From assembly GCA_947652115.1 (NCBI GenBank), contig OX393570.1, forward strand, positions 3,775,817-3,839,816: DNA of 64,000 nt. Direction: 5' to 3'. Shown here piece after piece: positions 35,426-46,810 of the stretch. This DNA is from Blastomussa wellsi. Lineage: Eukaryota; Cnidaria; Anthozoa; Scleractinia; Plerogyridae. Made by a program: the position numbers and the translations under genes. Under the pieces are notes generated by a model. That model was not told the DNA's origin and ran no database searches. It saw nothing but the letters and a program-made list of their open reading frames with translations. Every line of letters starts with the position of its first letter. Position 1 is the first letter of the stretch.

Positions 35426-36955
35426 TCAGCGGTTATTCGATAAACTTGCTTGTGCTGTGTGTAACAAGAATATTTTGTGAATACAGTATGGACGTTACGA
35501 AATTCCATGCAACACTCTCGTGCAATATTTTACTTGTAGAAAAGATTTTTTATAGTCTATTGTTATTGAAATATTAAAATTTAGTAAACTTACGTTTTTT
35601 TTTTATTTATGTGGCTTTCTGTTAATGTTTTGTGCGCCTTTTTGAAAGCGTAGAGAGTATCAATGAGTTTTCTGTTGCCTGATATACAGTCGGATAATCG
35701 AGAGAACTTTTCCTTTTAAAGCATATATTCGTTCGTTAAAATTGTACATCTTTGACATCGTCATACGTGTTTTGAAATTATTTATTTATTAGGTTTATAC
35801 CTGTATTAAAAAGTATTTTTTCCACACCACTTTAGTCTGATCGCTTGTTGTACGTTGCCTTCTTGTGGCTACGTTCGCGTTTGCAGGTACTACAAGTCTG
35901 CCTCGTCCTCAGGCGCCTGTCAGTTACGTAATCGCAACCTCGTCCCTAGGGCAAACCGCTGATGGTTTCAGTTGGGGAAATCGGGGAGAGTAGTCCCACA
36001 ACGCCAAGCGAACCGCTTACTGTCAATCCCATAACACAAAGCACATCTCGCACACGACGCCTGGGGACGAGGCAGATTACAATAAGCAGGAATTTCCTTG
36101 CTCTCTACGTGTTTCGCTTCGCGTCCTTTACGCCATGTTACACAATCCTGTTTTGATGATTTGTGTGAGTCGGGTCCTGAGTGATATTTGCATCCTATTA
36201 TTACGCACTTATCACCGCCTTCCGACCGAGGTTGGTGGACAGGTGTGGTAGGACCTGGCTACATGTTGGGACAATCAAAATTCGCTGAATCTCATTCTGA
36301 ATTTGATGGAAGACTAATTTTCTGCAAAATGGTTCAAGTTTGGTGCCAAACGTACATTTATTAGTTGATTATCAAGTGAGAGTTGATGGGGTAGAAATAA
36401 ATAAATAAATTTACCACATAACAACCTCGTTCCTAGGGTCTCTGTTAGAGACCATCAGTTTTAGGCTAGTTCGTGCCCTCCATCACACAATGTGAGAGAG
36501 GGCAAGAACTGGTATTTTAGCTCGTATCTCTCTCCTCCATTCCAGATGACCTCTTGTAAACAAAACATGCCGCTGATGGCAACCGAATTAAGAGCAGAAA
36601 TCAACTTTAGGTCATCAAATCCTGTATCACCAACAACAATTTTTACCTCCTGTCAAATGATCACACTAACGAACTGGTGCTTGAAGGTTTGAAACATGCA
36701 CTATATAAAGCATGTCTGCAATACAGGCTTTGACAACAAACAACAGCGAACAGGTCAAAGTAATTTCAGTTTATTTACAAGTAATTTTAAAAGCACCCAG
36801 GATTACAAGTTTAGGAAGAATACACAAGAAAACAAGATTTTGCACTTGACACCTCTCCTCTACAAGGACTGCAACAATAAAAGCAGCAGGAAGTCAATTA
36901 ACTTCTATCAATATGAACTCATGCAAGTGATTCTACAGGAGAAAATATTAATATC

Positions 36956-37775
36956 TTAAAGTGCTACTCTGATCAAATTTTTACACCTTGCTTTTTGAAG
37001 GGAAACGTGCACTGCTTCATGTGAGATTAAACATGGCGTTTTCCCATTTCAAATATCTGTAGTAGTTCCAGAGATATTTAAGTTTAAAAAATTGGTAAAA
37101 TATGCAAATTAGGAGACTGATGACGTCATCTACTCAACCCAATGTTATATCAAGAAAGGAAATAGGGCTACTCGGTCAGGTTTCTACAGAGACAGTTGAA
37201 ACCTGGCACAGTAATAGTTCTTCAAGCAACACACCCATAGTTGTAACTTAATCTTGTTTCCATGGCAACACACTCTTTTCCAGTCCCCTCAAATCTGTTT
37301 TCAGTATTTGAGTGATTTTAAGCTCAGAAAAATTAAACCAGGCCAACGAACCTACCTAACACATAAATATGCTTGCGAAATCATGTAGATCCGGAGTCAT
37401 TTAAAATATCAAAATTGACGGCCAAAAATGGCCAGAATAACCTTTAACATTGGGGAGGTCTGGGACCCAGCATGTTGCCATGGCAACATCATTGTTAATC
37501 GCATATTGTACAACTCAACTCAACCCAAAGAATCAAACATTTCTGATACAAACTGGGTGAGATATTTTTACTTCATTTACTTGATTAAAATTTGGTCGAG
37601 TCTATGACGTCATTACTTAGCTAATTTGCATATTTTAAAAACTTGAATATCTCTGTATCGAAAAAAGATATTACAAAAAAGTAAGTGGCAATTTTCTTCT
37701 CACACAGACTACTGTTTAATGCTTTAAAATGGCTTAGTTTGGAGACATACAAATTTCATCATAGTAGCACTTTAA
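36956..37775. mobile_element. TTAA-flanked 820 bp palindromic DNA element
   Basis: TTAAAGTGCTACTCTGATCA at the left matches the inverse of the right end TCATAGTAGCACTTTAA, with two mismatches over about 24 bp. TTAA bounds both ends. Inner segments also pair (AATATGCAAATTAGGAGACT-TGACGTCAT versus ATGACGTCAT...AATTTGCATATT), so the whole element is a long imperfect palindrome. No coding frame. Confidence 0.72.
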
Positions 37776-38109
37776 ACATGGTGCATCCTTTTGTTACTGC
37801 GCACTGGCACATGTTCTGCCTGCACAAAACTGCAATCCTGTCCAAAACTCCAGTCAATTCAATTCAATTCAATGTTTATTTACCACATATTTACATCAGT
37901 TTAATTAAAAAGAAATAACAAAACAAAAGATACAAGAAATAAGTGGTGAGGAGACCTCAAAAAACCTCAGGGCTTATACTAAGAGGACCCCTCATTGATA
38001 CATATTAAACAGATTCAGACAAATGATACCTTGGATTACTTGTCAAGTTGGTTATTTGTTTTATTTTTGAGTTTTGCATATCTTAATTTTTGAAAATATC
38101 AAGAAACTT

Positions 38110-38350
38110 TCTGGGTCCCACCCAAAACTCCACTCCCACCTAAGACTCTGCATTGTACTCCTGCCAAAAAGTCCACTCCCACCCAAAACTCCACTCCTGC
38201 CCAAGACTCCACACCTGCACAAAACTCCAGCATGAAACTGCACTCCCGTATAAACCTTCACTCCCGCTCAAAACTGCACTCCAGCATAAACCTCAACTCC
38301 TGCACAAAACTTCACCCCCGTCCAAAGCTCCAGTCCCACCCAAAACACCA
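38110..38350 (+). repeat. Degenerate CAAAACTCCACTCC minisatellite
   Basis: About 17 units of 12-14 bp of the type CAAAACTCCACTCC(C/T)(A/G)CC. The open frames crossing it on both strands are low-complexity by-products of the repeat. Confidence 0.75.
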
Positions 38351-38532
38351 GTCCAGAAAATGAATGAGATCAAATGGCATAACATCTTGCTTCTGCATAT
38401 AGTCCAGATTTTCCACCTGTGGTTAACCCCATCAAATTTGAAACCCTCTTTACATGGGACTGGTCTAGATTAGAGAATTGAACCTACTTTTGTAAAGTCC
38501 AAGTACCAGAATGGATAAGGAATTGGATAGTC

Positions 38533-38965
38533 TTATGTATAACAGTTTCCATGTAAACAAAAAGCCGAAGTGGCCTGATCTTTGGTCTGGATCCACATGG
38601 CACCAGCTAGAGTGCATGGCTGAACCAAAGTGTAAACATCAGCCTGAACTTACCTTTTGTCTGAATTTAGATCCTGTGATCTGTTCGTCGCGTTCCATCA
38701 TCCTTTCGTCGAACTTGTCGACACCGTATCTGCTGGGCTATAAAAGAATTTGAAAGGAGCCCTGGCATTTATATTTTGAAATATATGTTCGAAAACTGGT
38801 CAACCAAATTATATGCGTGCTGACCAAAATAACAATCTGGGTTTTGTATACTTTCGTGTTTACCTTGCCTTCCTGAAACAATCGATCAACAACCTTCAAT
38901 CCCCAGCCAGTGAAGGCTATACAACTTCCAATGATTATCAACCCAGGCAATGCTTCGTACCACAT
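38533..38965 (-). CDS. NDUFA1: NADH:ubiquinone oxidoreductase subunit NDUFA1 (MWFE subunit)
   Basis: A small accessory subunit of mitochondrial complex I in the inner membrane, needed for assembly of the membrane arm. Exon 1 is complement(38864-38965), 34 codons, starting MWYEALPG, which matches the family hallmark MWFE-LPG. One transmembrane helix follows (about residues 8-28) and then VVDRLFQEGK. Exon 2 is complement(38654-38737), 28 codons, containing RYGVDKFDERMMERDEQITG, the conserved matrix/IMS tail. Both splice sites are GT-AG and in phase 0. A third exon, complement(38533-38586), 17 codons plus stop, is tentative: its frame and AG acceptor fit, but the C-terminal residues are not conserved. 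Total length would be 79 aa against about 70 in mammals. The upstream ATG of the open frame at 39010 is not used, because the MW start matches the family. Confidence 0.85.
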
Positions 38966-39221
38966 CTCGAAATAAAGTGAATCGCGCTTTGCCTGCAGAA
39001 ATTCCAACAAAATCCAAAATGGACGTCGTACACTCCGATATTTACGTCATTGATCAGTGGAAGGAATCGCGGGCGCATGATAGAGACTAGTTACCAGGGT
39101 GACTCTGCCAGTGTGCCAAGGAACATGAAGAGAAGAGCAATCATGCTGGATTTCACGTCCAACAGTTTGGCTTTCGCGTCTCGAAGTAATTTAACTGTTC
39201 CTTGCATATCCCAACGGTGTA
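38966..39221. promoter_or_regulatory. Putative bidirectional promoter, NDUFA1 / rhodanese gene 1
   Basis: Only 256 bp separates the NDUFA1 start codon (minus) from the first ATG of the rhodanese gene (plus). The interval contains TGACGTCA-like TTACGTCATTGA near 39040 and no TATA box. A shared promoter is an inference from the spacing. Transcription start sites are not visible. Confidence 0.4.
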
Positions 39222-41488
39222 ATGTTAAAGGAGTTTCAACTTAAGAAAAGAGTAGCGTTTTGGTATCTCTTCTTCATTACAATGTTAGTGTTGGCGAGAT
39301 TGATTGGAGCGACAACAAGAAGCTGTCTGCCGAAAAATGCATGTACCACTTCCACGAGACGAGTATTTCTGGATGTTGCGGGGTTTACAAAACCGGCAGT
39401 AAGCGTACAATGCGCGAAAAGAAACACGTCGACAACTCCTCTCGAACACTGGACTGATATCAGTATTACAGAGCTTAAAGCAATGCTAGCAGCGAACAAT
39501 GTGCAACTGTTTGATGTAAGGGAACCTCATGAGTTGGTGGAGACAGGAAAAATTGCGTGTTCTACAAATATCCCATGTATGTAACGGTAATTTAGCGAAT
39601 GTCGTTTTAGTGGTGTTTAAAGGGGTTGCTACAAGAACTGCTTGTACACTACTGTTTAGTGTTAGTAGTAGCATACAAAGAGTTTTGATGACTGGCAAAT
39701 TTGCACGACAAAAATATTGTTTGTAACAGAGCTTTCAACAAGATTTAAGGCTTGGGACACACTAGACGGCAAGTCGCAGTGCCAGGTCTCTGCGACAAGT
39801 CACTCTGTTTGTACTGTGCCCAAAACGAGTGCTGATTTGAATTCGTGTGACTGATTTCAGGAATAAAATTTGGTCTCAGCAACAAAAATTCGTCATGCCA
39901 CGAAAAGCAAAGTGTTGCTGTAACTTGTCCCTGGGATGGTCGCCTAGTGTGTCGCAGGCGGCTGCCCTTTTCGGCACTCTATCCAAGAGAACATAGCTGG
40001 CTGAGCTGCATAATCATATTCAGTATACATAGGCATGCTCCATAATCCAATGGAGCACTCTGATTGGGTGAGAAAATCTATTCGCCTTGATTTTCTTTTC
40101 TGGCACAGGTTTTTTGCTGTTCATTTTCACCGGCAATGTTATAAAACAATTGGTTCATGCTTTCAATTGTGCACCATAGAGTTATGGTGCACTTGGAAAG
40201 TCAAGAAGCTAGAGTTGCTTTCAGCTATCACCTCAAGCAACCACTCTTACACTTCTTTTGTGCTCTCCAAACTTCCCTGTGCACAATAACTTAATGGTGT
40301 TAATTTGAATCTGAACATGTGTAGTTCCAGAAAATATCCATACTTCCCCATCCCCACAGAAGGGATTGTAAATTCCTTGGGAGGGAAGTTCTCAACGGCC
40401 AAGAAATTTCAAGAAATGTATGAAGCTAAATGGACTTAGGAAAAATCCTTTTTGTGGGGAAGGTACATGTATGGATGATATATGGAACTACACAGTATAG
40501 ATCTAATGAGGGTGAAGTAATCAAGCCTTTTGACTTGTCACCATTTAGAAATCACATGCAGATTCTTATAATATCTTAGTGGGCATAAAACTCAAGTATT
40601 TTTTATATATATTTTAGTGAGAAAAGTTCCTGAGGCTTTTATAATGGATCCTGGAGAATTTGAAGAGGAATACGATGTTAAAAAGCCAAACAAGAATGAT
40701 GCAAACATTGTGTTTCACTGCTTGGCTGGAGTCAGGAGCAGAGCAGCTATGGAAGCCGTCCATCAGATTGGCTTCACCAAGTAAGTTGTACCCAATTAAC
40801 TGGGGGGTGAATGTCATAATAATATTGATTTATCCTGTTCCAATGTACTGTAATATACAGGCTTTCTTAGGCTTCTCGTAGCTGGTTTAGCTCTCGCGCT
40901 TTGCTCTCGTGCTCACTGCGCCTCCTGCTCTGTAAGCTCAACTTGTAGGCAACTCTATGTAACATATTATTCCAGAAAAGTGTTATAGCATAAGTTGTAA
41001 GGTGTGTAAGTTCACTGTCAAGATCTCTATGTAATGAGGTAATTTGGTTGTATCAACTGGGTTGATAATGTGAATTGGCCCCCGTAAAGAGATTCGAGAG
41101 CTGACATTTCTAATGTTTTAGCCCTTCGTCGTAGTGAAGGGCTAACGACGAAGGCCCAACGCTTGAAACGTCAGCTCTCGAATCTCTTTACGGGGGCCAA
41201 TTCACATTATCAACCCAGTTGATAAAACCAAATTATATTGTTGTACTTCCCACCGACGCAGCACTGCAGTTTCTTTAGAAACTTACCCTTTCTATGTAAT
41301 GGCTTTTCTTCTGAGTTTTGTAAAATGTTTCTTCTGCTGTTAAAGCAATGGATTCTATTTTACATTTTTTCTTTTATAACTGCGTTTTCTAGACCTTATC
41401 TTTCTCCCTTCTTAGAGCAAAACATTACCCTGGTGGCTTTGTAGAGTGGTCATCGCAAGTCCATGATGCAGAAAAATCCAATGTTTAA
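39222..41488 (+). CDS. Single-domain rhodanese (sulfurtransferase-like) protein, copy 1
   Basis: Three exons, 39222-39576, 40618-40780 and 41416-41488, join to 196 codons plus TAA. The rhodanese fold begins at ITELKAMLAANNVQLFDVRE, contains TNIP before the first intron, and has the catalytic loop CLAGVR at about residues 153-158 with Cys153 as the predicted persulfide-bearing residue. It ends with HYPGGFVEW. This matches the small TSTD1/TSTD3 or Hsp67B2-like rhodaneses. The N terminus is long, Arg-rich and hydrophobic, which could be a mitochondrial presequence. Translation could start at the second Met (residue 21) instead. Introns are phase 1 and phase 2. The second intron contains the Penelope inverted dimer. 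A poly(A) signal AATAAA is at about 41645. Confidence 0.85.
39735..39965. repeat. Inverted-end repeat in intron 1 of rhodanese gene 1
   Basis: GGGACACACTAGACGGCAAG at the left and GGTCGCCTAGTGTGTCGC at the right are imperfect inverses, with internal GACAAGTCACT/AACTTGTCCC pairing. No coding content. MITE-like. Confidence 0.45.
41026..41301. mobile_element. Penelope-derived inverted pLTR pair with 11 bp target duplication
   Basis: The insert at 41037-41290 holds two pLTR pieces head to head. The left arm (AATTTGGTTGTATCAACTGG...) reads in the minus-type orientation. The right arm, from about 41145, is its inverse and continues into CCCACCGACGCAGCACTGCA, as in the PLE at 13251-13405. The insert is flanked by direct repeats TCTATGTAATG at 41026-41036 and 41291-41301. 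The hammerhead-like segment lies at the junction of the two arms. Confidence 0.75.
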
Positions 41489-43799
41489 ACTGAAAAGGCA
41501 AATTAAATTGATGTATCTGTAATTTATTTAGTGTTTACCACTGAAGTTTGCTAATTGAAATGCAAAGTAGAAAGCAAGTTATTTCAGCAATTTTTGGGTA
41601 ATAAGACAAATGGATATTAAATTTTATTGTAATGCTTTTCACAGAATAAAACTGATAGTTTAATCTCAACGTGTCTTTTATGGCAGTAAGACTATATGTA
41701 CCGGTAATATAATGCCATCAATCATAGGCATTTATTTCGATTTACTGGTTTGTTTTTTTAACCCTAGAATAGCAAATAATTATTGTCAAAAGGTGATAAG
41801 CTAGATATACAGGTAAAACTTGGCTCACTTGTTTTGTGATCTTCGGCAAGCCCTTGTCCTCCTATGTGGCTCTACCATTAGAATTCTGCAGTCTTCTCTC
41901 CACTCAAGACTAGAGTGTTAATAAATTAACTGTTACCTACGGTGTATGAAATGCTCTTGAGCAACCTAGTGAAATTACTGTCAGATCACTTTTTATTGAT
42001 GATGGAGGTATACCTTGTGATGCGGACTAATTTCCAGTGGGAGATTGGGCAAACAGAAGCTCTGCAGGGAAACTTCTCTCACCATGTATCAAGGGTAGCG
42101 GTTGCCCATGACAAAAGGTCCATTTTGCTGTATAATCGCTGATCAGAGCAGCTGAGACTTAAGCGATTGCAAAGATTGAAGAACTCTGATTGCTATGTTG
42201 AGTGTAAGTTTATTCGCTTGTGGAAGTACAGCAGTGTCACTATGTCACAAATGCTTTGGTTTACTTGTCAAGAGGAAGTCAGTCTGCTTCGGCACTGTTA
42301 CTGCATCAACCTCTCCCCTTACTCAGTACATTTAATTTCATTCCAGTATAAAATGTCATTAAAATTTCTGTTCATTAGCCAGTTTTATCAGCCCATATTT
42401 TTAAAAATATCTTCCCATGGATACAGGTGTTTGCCTAGTCACGCAATGTTGGGAAGGAAAGATTGCATAGTCAAGAAAAACTAAGTCTCCTTTGCAGCCG
42501 TTATTGCTAGCCAATTACAGTGGGGTCCACTGTAAATTAATTAAAAATTCTCAAAAACTGTTTTACATATTTGCCGTGTGGGAGTACTGATCAGGAAACC
42601 ATCTATGAGAACTTCTCTTAAATAAACCTAAGAAATTTGATGTACATATTTCCTCGGGAAAATTGTTCCATAGAATAGCGACATTGTAACTGAACCTACG
42701 CTTCAGGTAATCAGTTCTTGATTTTGGGAGCATTAACTTTTTCTTCGCGTCGCGAAAATCGTAATTCAGTGTTCTTGGACAAACAAATTATAGAGATAAG
42801 CTGGGGAGAGATTATTAATACACCTGAACATTCCGTCGAGGATTCGAGATTTTTCCGTAGTTTCACGATCGACGATCGTGGCACTGATGAATTAGCTGCT
42901 TGAATTCTCTTCGTTCGCCCTGCTCAAACCTAAATATACAGTTCATTCTGAATGCCACAGATATTCCAGCCCCTTCTGCTTCCTTCAAGGAAATCGGGAA
43001 TTGAAAATTAAAAGAATCGCTGCTTCCTTATTGGGCAGCAGCGGAAAATGTCTATAAAATTTCTACGCGTGACTAATCTCATCACTTCCTTTAGTCAAAC
43101 ACGTCCGTGGAATAAAATGTATGGAGGTCAAAAATTAATAGCCTGCGAACAGGTTCCAGTGGGTTAGTTTGGAGGAAAAATTTCGGCGAGCGATGCGCGT
43201 AGCTCGCCAAAAATTTTCTTTAATATATGCCTGTTCGAAGGCTAAAAATAGATGTCTCTTTTTATTTAACTGTTCCAGACCAGCAAACGAAATTTTAATA
43301 GTACTGTGTTAACATGGTTAAAAAATTAGTCTCTTCGGCACAATTTTTGATAAAGCGCATTTCCGTTTTGTCAAGGTGATGCCGAGAAAAGCGTGCAGTA
43401 AGTCACCGGAATCCAGTGGCTACCGTAACAGAATTGTACGACAAGTGTGACATGGTGCACGTTCACGATGGCGTTAGTTTTGTTTGCGTTTCAGTTCTGT
43501 AGCTGTGGCATCTTTTTTTAGGGCTATGTAATTTAAAGGTTTTTTTGTAGCGCTGTAAAAAACGAAAACTTTTTCGCTAAAGCAACAAATTTGAAATCGT
43601 GGATATTTTGTATTTTTTTCGGTGTATATTATCACCTTGAATTGGGTTTCCTTTAATTTGGTCATCATGACGTCATTACGATGATGCAAATTTCTAGAAG
43701 GTTTCACTAAAATGTTAATAAATAGGGTGAAAACCGTTCAGACTGCATGAAGTTTACAGTTACCGTCAGAACAAGTGCTTTGAATCGAATCATTTCCTA
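41489..43799. other. Intergenic region between the two rhodanese genes
   Basis: No gene is recognised. It holds the 3' flank of rhodanese copy 1 and a GTCACGCAATG-type motif at about 42437. A 102 bp inverted repeat lies at 43141-43242 (GCCTGCGAACAGG ... CCTGTTCGAAGGC). The last few hundred bases should contain the promoter of rhodanese copy 2 (ACGTCATTACGA at about 43670). Confidence 0.55.
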
Positions 43800-45442
43800 A
43801 TGGCCTCGCGTGCAGTTGTAAGGTTAACAAGATCTGTGTTTTCGCAAACAGTTCTACCACGTTTGACTATCAGCAAGGCACTTTCCGCGAATGCCGGTCC
43901 AAGAGAACGAATTTGGTCTTGTAGCAAAGAAGCTGACCAAAGCCAGATCGGTCTAGAATGTCTGAAAGATATGCTGGTAGATGGTGATATTCAGCTGTTT
44001 GATGTCCGCGAACCACAGGAAGTAGCCTCTCTGGGAAAAATACCCAAGTCCGTGAACATACCTTGTAAGTTTTTTCCCTATGTTATAAATGCCAGCAACT
44101 TGATTTTCCATTTTCATTTTCATTTTTCGTTTAATTTTAAACGATCCAAGTTTTATGTAAAACTAGGAGTGAAAATTATCTCTGAGTGAATTATTCACAT
44201 ATGATAGAAATAACGTCCCCACAACAATTTTCGTTTATTTTTTCTTCTCATTTTATGCATCCACTTTTTACGTGCACTGATTTCTCTAGGAATATAAAAG
44301 ATCAACACATAACCGAATTTATTTTGCTGTTTTAGTGTCACAAATTGTCGAAGCGTTTAACATGAGCCCAAAAGAATTTAAAGAAAAATATGGAGTGCAG
44401 AAACCGGATGCAAAGGATGAAAATCTTGTTTTCCACTGTCAATCGGGACGAAGAGCGAAGAAGGCCGTTGAAAGCGTAAAAGATCTTGGCTTTAACAAGT
44501 AAGCTTATTATTGTTTTAGATTTAGCATTATGATAAGTGCACTCAACGAATGTTAACTCCAAAAACACCACCCCCGGCTCAGAAAATTTTAGTGAACACA
44601 TTTAATTTTTACATGTCAAACTGCACGGGTCGCGAGACCTTTCAAAAGTGTTGACATCTCGTAACACCTTTGGAGATAAAATTTTTTAGCCACGCAAAAC
44701 GCAAACTATGAAAAAACAACGCAAGAAAAATACATTCTGAAATAATTTCTGTTTTCTAATAAGCTCATCTCAATAATTATTCTGCTCAATTCGACCATCA
44801 AGAAAGGTTATCAATAACCTCCAATGGTTTCTTTTCATCAAGGTTTGAAGTTTGAAAAACGATTTAAACCAAAAAAACGTTTATATTTCTCGCACACTTC
44901 GAATTTTTTGCTGAAAAGCGCTAAGAAATATAATGAATATGTCCAACAAAAGATCTACTTGCGAGCTTTGAAGCTTCTGGCAGGAGTATAGCAGTTTATA
45001 AGCCCCCTCAGTTAATACGCCCTTGCATACCATCCTCGTCCCCAAGCTCTCGTTATTTGCTCACGTAACGGACAAATTTAACGAGTAGCTCTTGGGACCA
45101 GAGTGACGCAATAATTTTACGTCGCTTGACACTTCCTTTTGATTGGATGCAAATTAAATGATTGTGCACTTCTGGCCAAAACAATTGCCAAAACATGTTC
45201 GGAGAAGATATGGCTTTAAGAACGTAAAATTTCCACAAAAAAATCCTTGGCTCAGCCAAAGATTTTTTTGTAAATTTCATGGATAATTCCTAAATATTCA
45301 ACCCAAATGCTCTTTAATGAATGTAAACTCTTTATTATCTATTTTTAGGGCCACTACTTTCACCGGAGGCTGGTCGGAGTGGGAGTTTTATACCAAACAT
45401 AAACCACAACCTACCAAACGCAAAATCGCATCAGAACGGTGA
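43800..45442 (+). CDS. Single-domain rhodanese (sulfurtransferase-like) protein, copy 2
   Basis: Exons 43800-44064, 44336-44498 and 45349-45442 join to 173 codons plus TGA. The first ~35 residues (MASRAVVRLTRSVFSQ...) are Arg/Ser/Leu-rich without acidic residues, a good mitochondrial targeting signal. The rhodanese domain shows DIQLFDVREPQEV, SVNIP and the active loop CQSGRR at about residues 123-128 (Cys123 catalytic). It ends with GGWSEWEFY. It is paralogous to the gene at 39222-41488. Both introns fall at the same codons and phases, and exon 2 is 163 bp in both, so the pair arose by tandem duplication. The active-site loop differs (CQSGRR versus CLAGVR), which implies different substrate preference. 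AATAAA signals occur at about 45760. Confidence 0.88.
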
Positions 45443-45905
45443 TGCTGACTTTTAGACAGATATTTTTAGTTTTCAGGATCAAACTGAGAACATTCACAAC
45501 TTTATTGTTAATTATCATGAACTACAAATGCTCTGATGTGCAGAACTGATTATAACAAGAAAACCATTTTATTTATTTGTAGATGTATTGGTTTTGTTTG
45601 CTTTTAGCTCTTACTGGCTTTTGTTAATATTAAGTGTCTGTTCACTATTGCTTTGTCATAATGTTTAATTTGTGGTTTGATTTGTATTTTGTAACATATT
45701 TGCTATTTATTACCAGTGAAAAAGAAACTATTTTGTAAGAATGACATCACATATTTATTAATAAATTATACAAACAAAACAAAAATAAAGACATCAATAT
45801 TAAAATTTCCCATAACAGTCTGTGACCTGTCAACCAGTACGCCAATTTTCTAACATGTTGTCAAGGCTTAGGGGAATAAAACTAAAAATTTTGCATGAAA
45901 GCTTA

Positions 45906-46156
45906 AGGCTGGTTTTCACTAGTGCATAAGCATACTCAGCATAGGCATAATGACATAAGCACAAGAACAAGAAGACCAAACATACTTGCTTTTCTTATGT
46001 TGTGCCCACTAGGTGACATAACCATAAACACAAGAACAACAGACAGTGACAATTTGTTCTTCTTATGTTTGTGTTTATGCCTATTTTGCTGCTGTTCTCA
46101 ATAGCGTTTAACTTATGTTGTTATGCATATGCTTATGCACAAGTAAAATACAGCCT
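45906..46156. mobile_element. 251 bp MITE with 3 bp TTA target duplication
   Basis: The left end AGGCTGGTTTTCACTAGTGC, then ATAAGCATA, is the imperfect inverse of the right end (TATGCTTATGCACAAGTAAA, then ATACAGCCT). TTA flanks both sides (45903-45905 and 46157-46159). A 3 bp TWA target fits the PIF/Harbinger superfamily. The interior also pairs (CATAAGCACAAGAAC / GTTCTTCTTATG). Confidence 0.7.
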
Positions 46157-46512
46157 TTAGGGATGGATAAGTAATTTGTTTTGTTTTTAGCCCCCATAAG
46201 CCTCAGTGCCATGCTAGAATTTCAAATAGTAAAATGGGTCTATTCCCTGTAATTTTAATAGCTTAGTGAATTAGGGCCTTTGGGTTAATGTTGTGTTCTT
46301 GGGTAAGGCACTTTGTTTAGCAGTGTGCCTCTCTCCATCCAGGCTGACAACTGATTTCAAGAGCCCTAGTCAGCCTCCGCCATTTTCGATGCCATCAAAA
46401 TTATGGAAATTGCATGGTGAAGCGCAGTGTTATTGTATTGCTGTAAATTATGTTACTGGAAGTGTTAAATTACTTTTAGCAAGTGATGCTGAAACTTTCG
46501 CATGTAAACAAT

Positions 46513-46543
<31 letters not shown>

Positions 46544-46631
46544 CTTGTTTGTGGTGAGCTAAGGGGGAGGGGCTGATATGGATTAGCATTTAATTTAGGG
46601 GGAGTAACAAGTCTCTTCTTGCTACAAAACC

Positions 46632-46810
46632 CTGTATTCTCTACTTGCACAAATCCCATAATACACCTCTTTTACCCCCCAAAATTTTGCATAATCATTG
46701 TTTGCAATTTCTCCTGGGACATGAAGATGTCCCAAGGGAAATCTAAAACAATGCCTATGCATTGGGGGTAGAAGCGGTGTATTATGGGATTGTGCAAGTG
46801 GAGAATGCAG
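46632..46810. mobile_element. Palindromic MITE, family B copy 1
   Basis: CTGTATTCTCTACTTGCACA and the inverse at 46791-46810 pair. Pairing continues through CCCATAATACACC and TACCCCC on the left arm. The centre carries ATTTCTCCTGGGACATG-AAGATGTCCCAAGGGAAAT. Copy 2 is at 56398-56563. Confidence 0.75.

Larger units (their letters stand above)
35426..38532. other. Intergenic region between DNAH2 and NDUFA1
   Basis: No gene is recognised. It contains an inverted repeat at 35896-36074 (GCCTCGTCCTCAGGCG / CGCCTGGGGACGAGGC), a CCTCGTTCCTAGGG half copy at 36424, and the TTAA element at 36956-37775. An ATTCA pentamer run lies at 37855-37872, and a degenerate tandem of CAAAACTCCACTCC-like units at 38110-38350. 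Confidence 0.6.

Noticed and set aside
38153..38473. Pro/Lys-rich 106-codon frame
   Set aside because: It is generated by the CAAAACTCCACTCC minisatellite. The periodic peptide reflects the DNA repeat, not a protein family.
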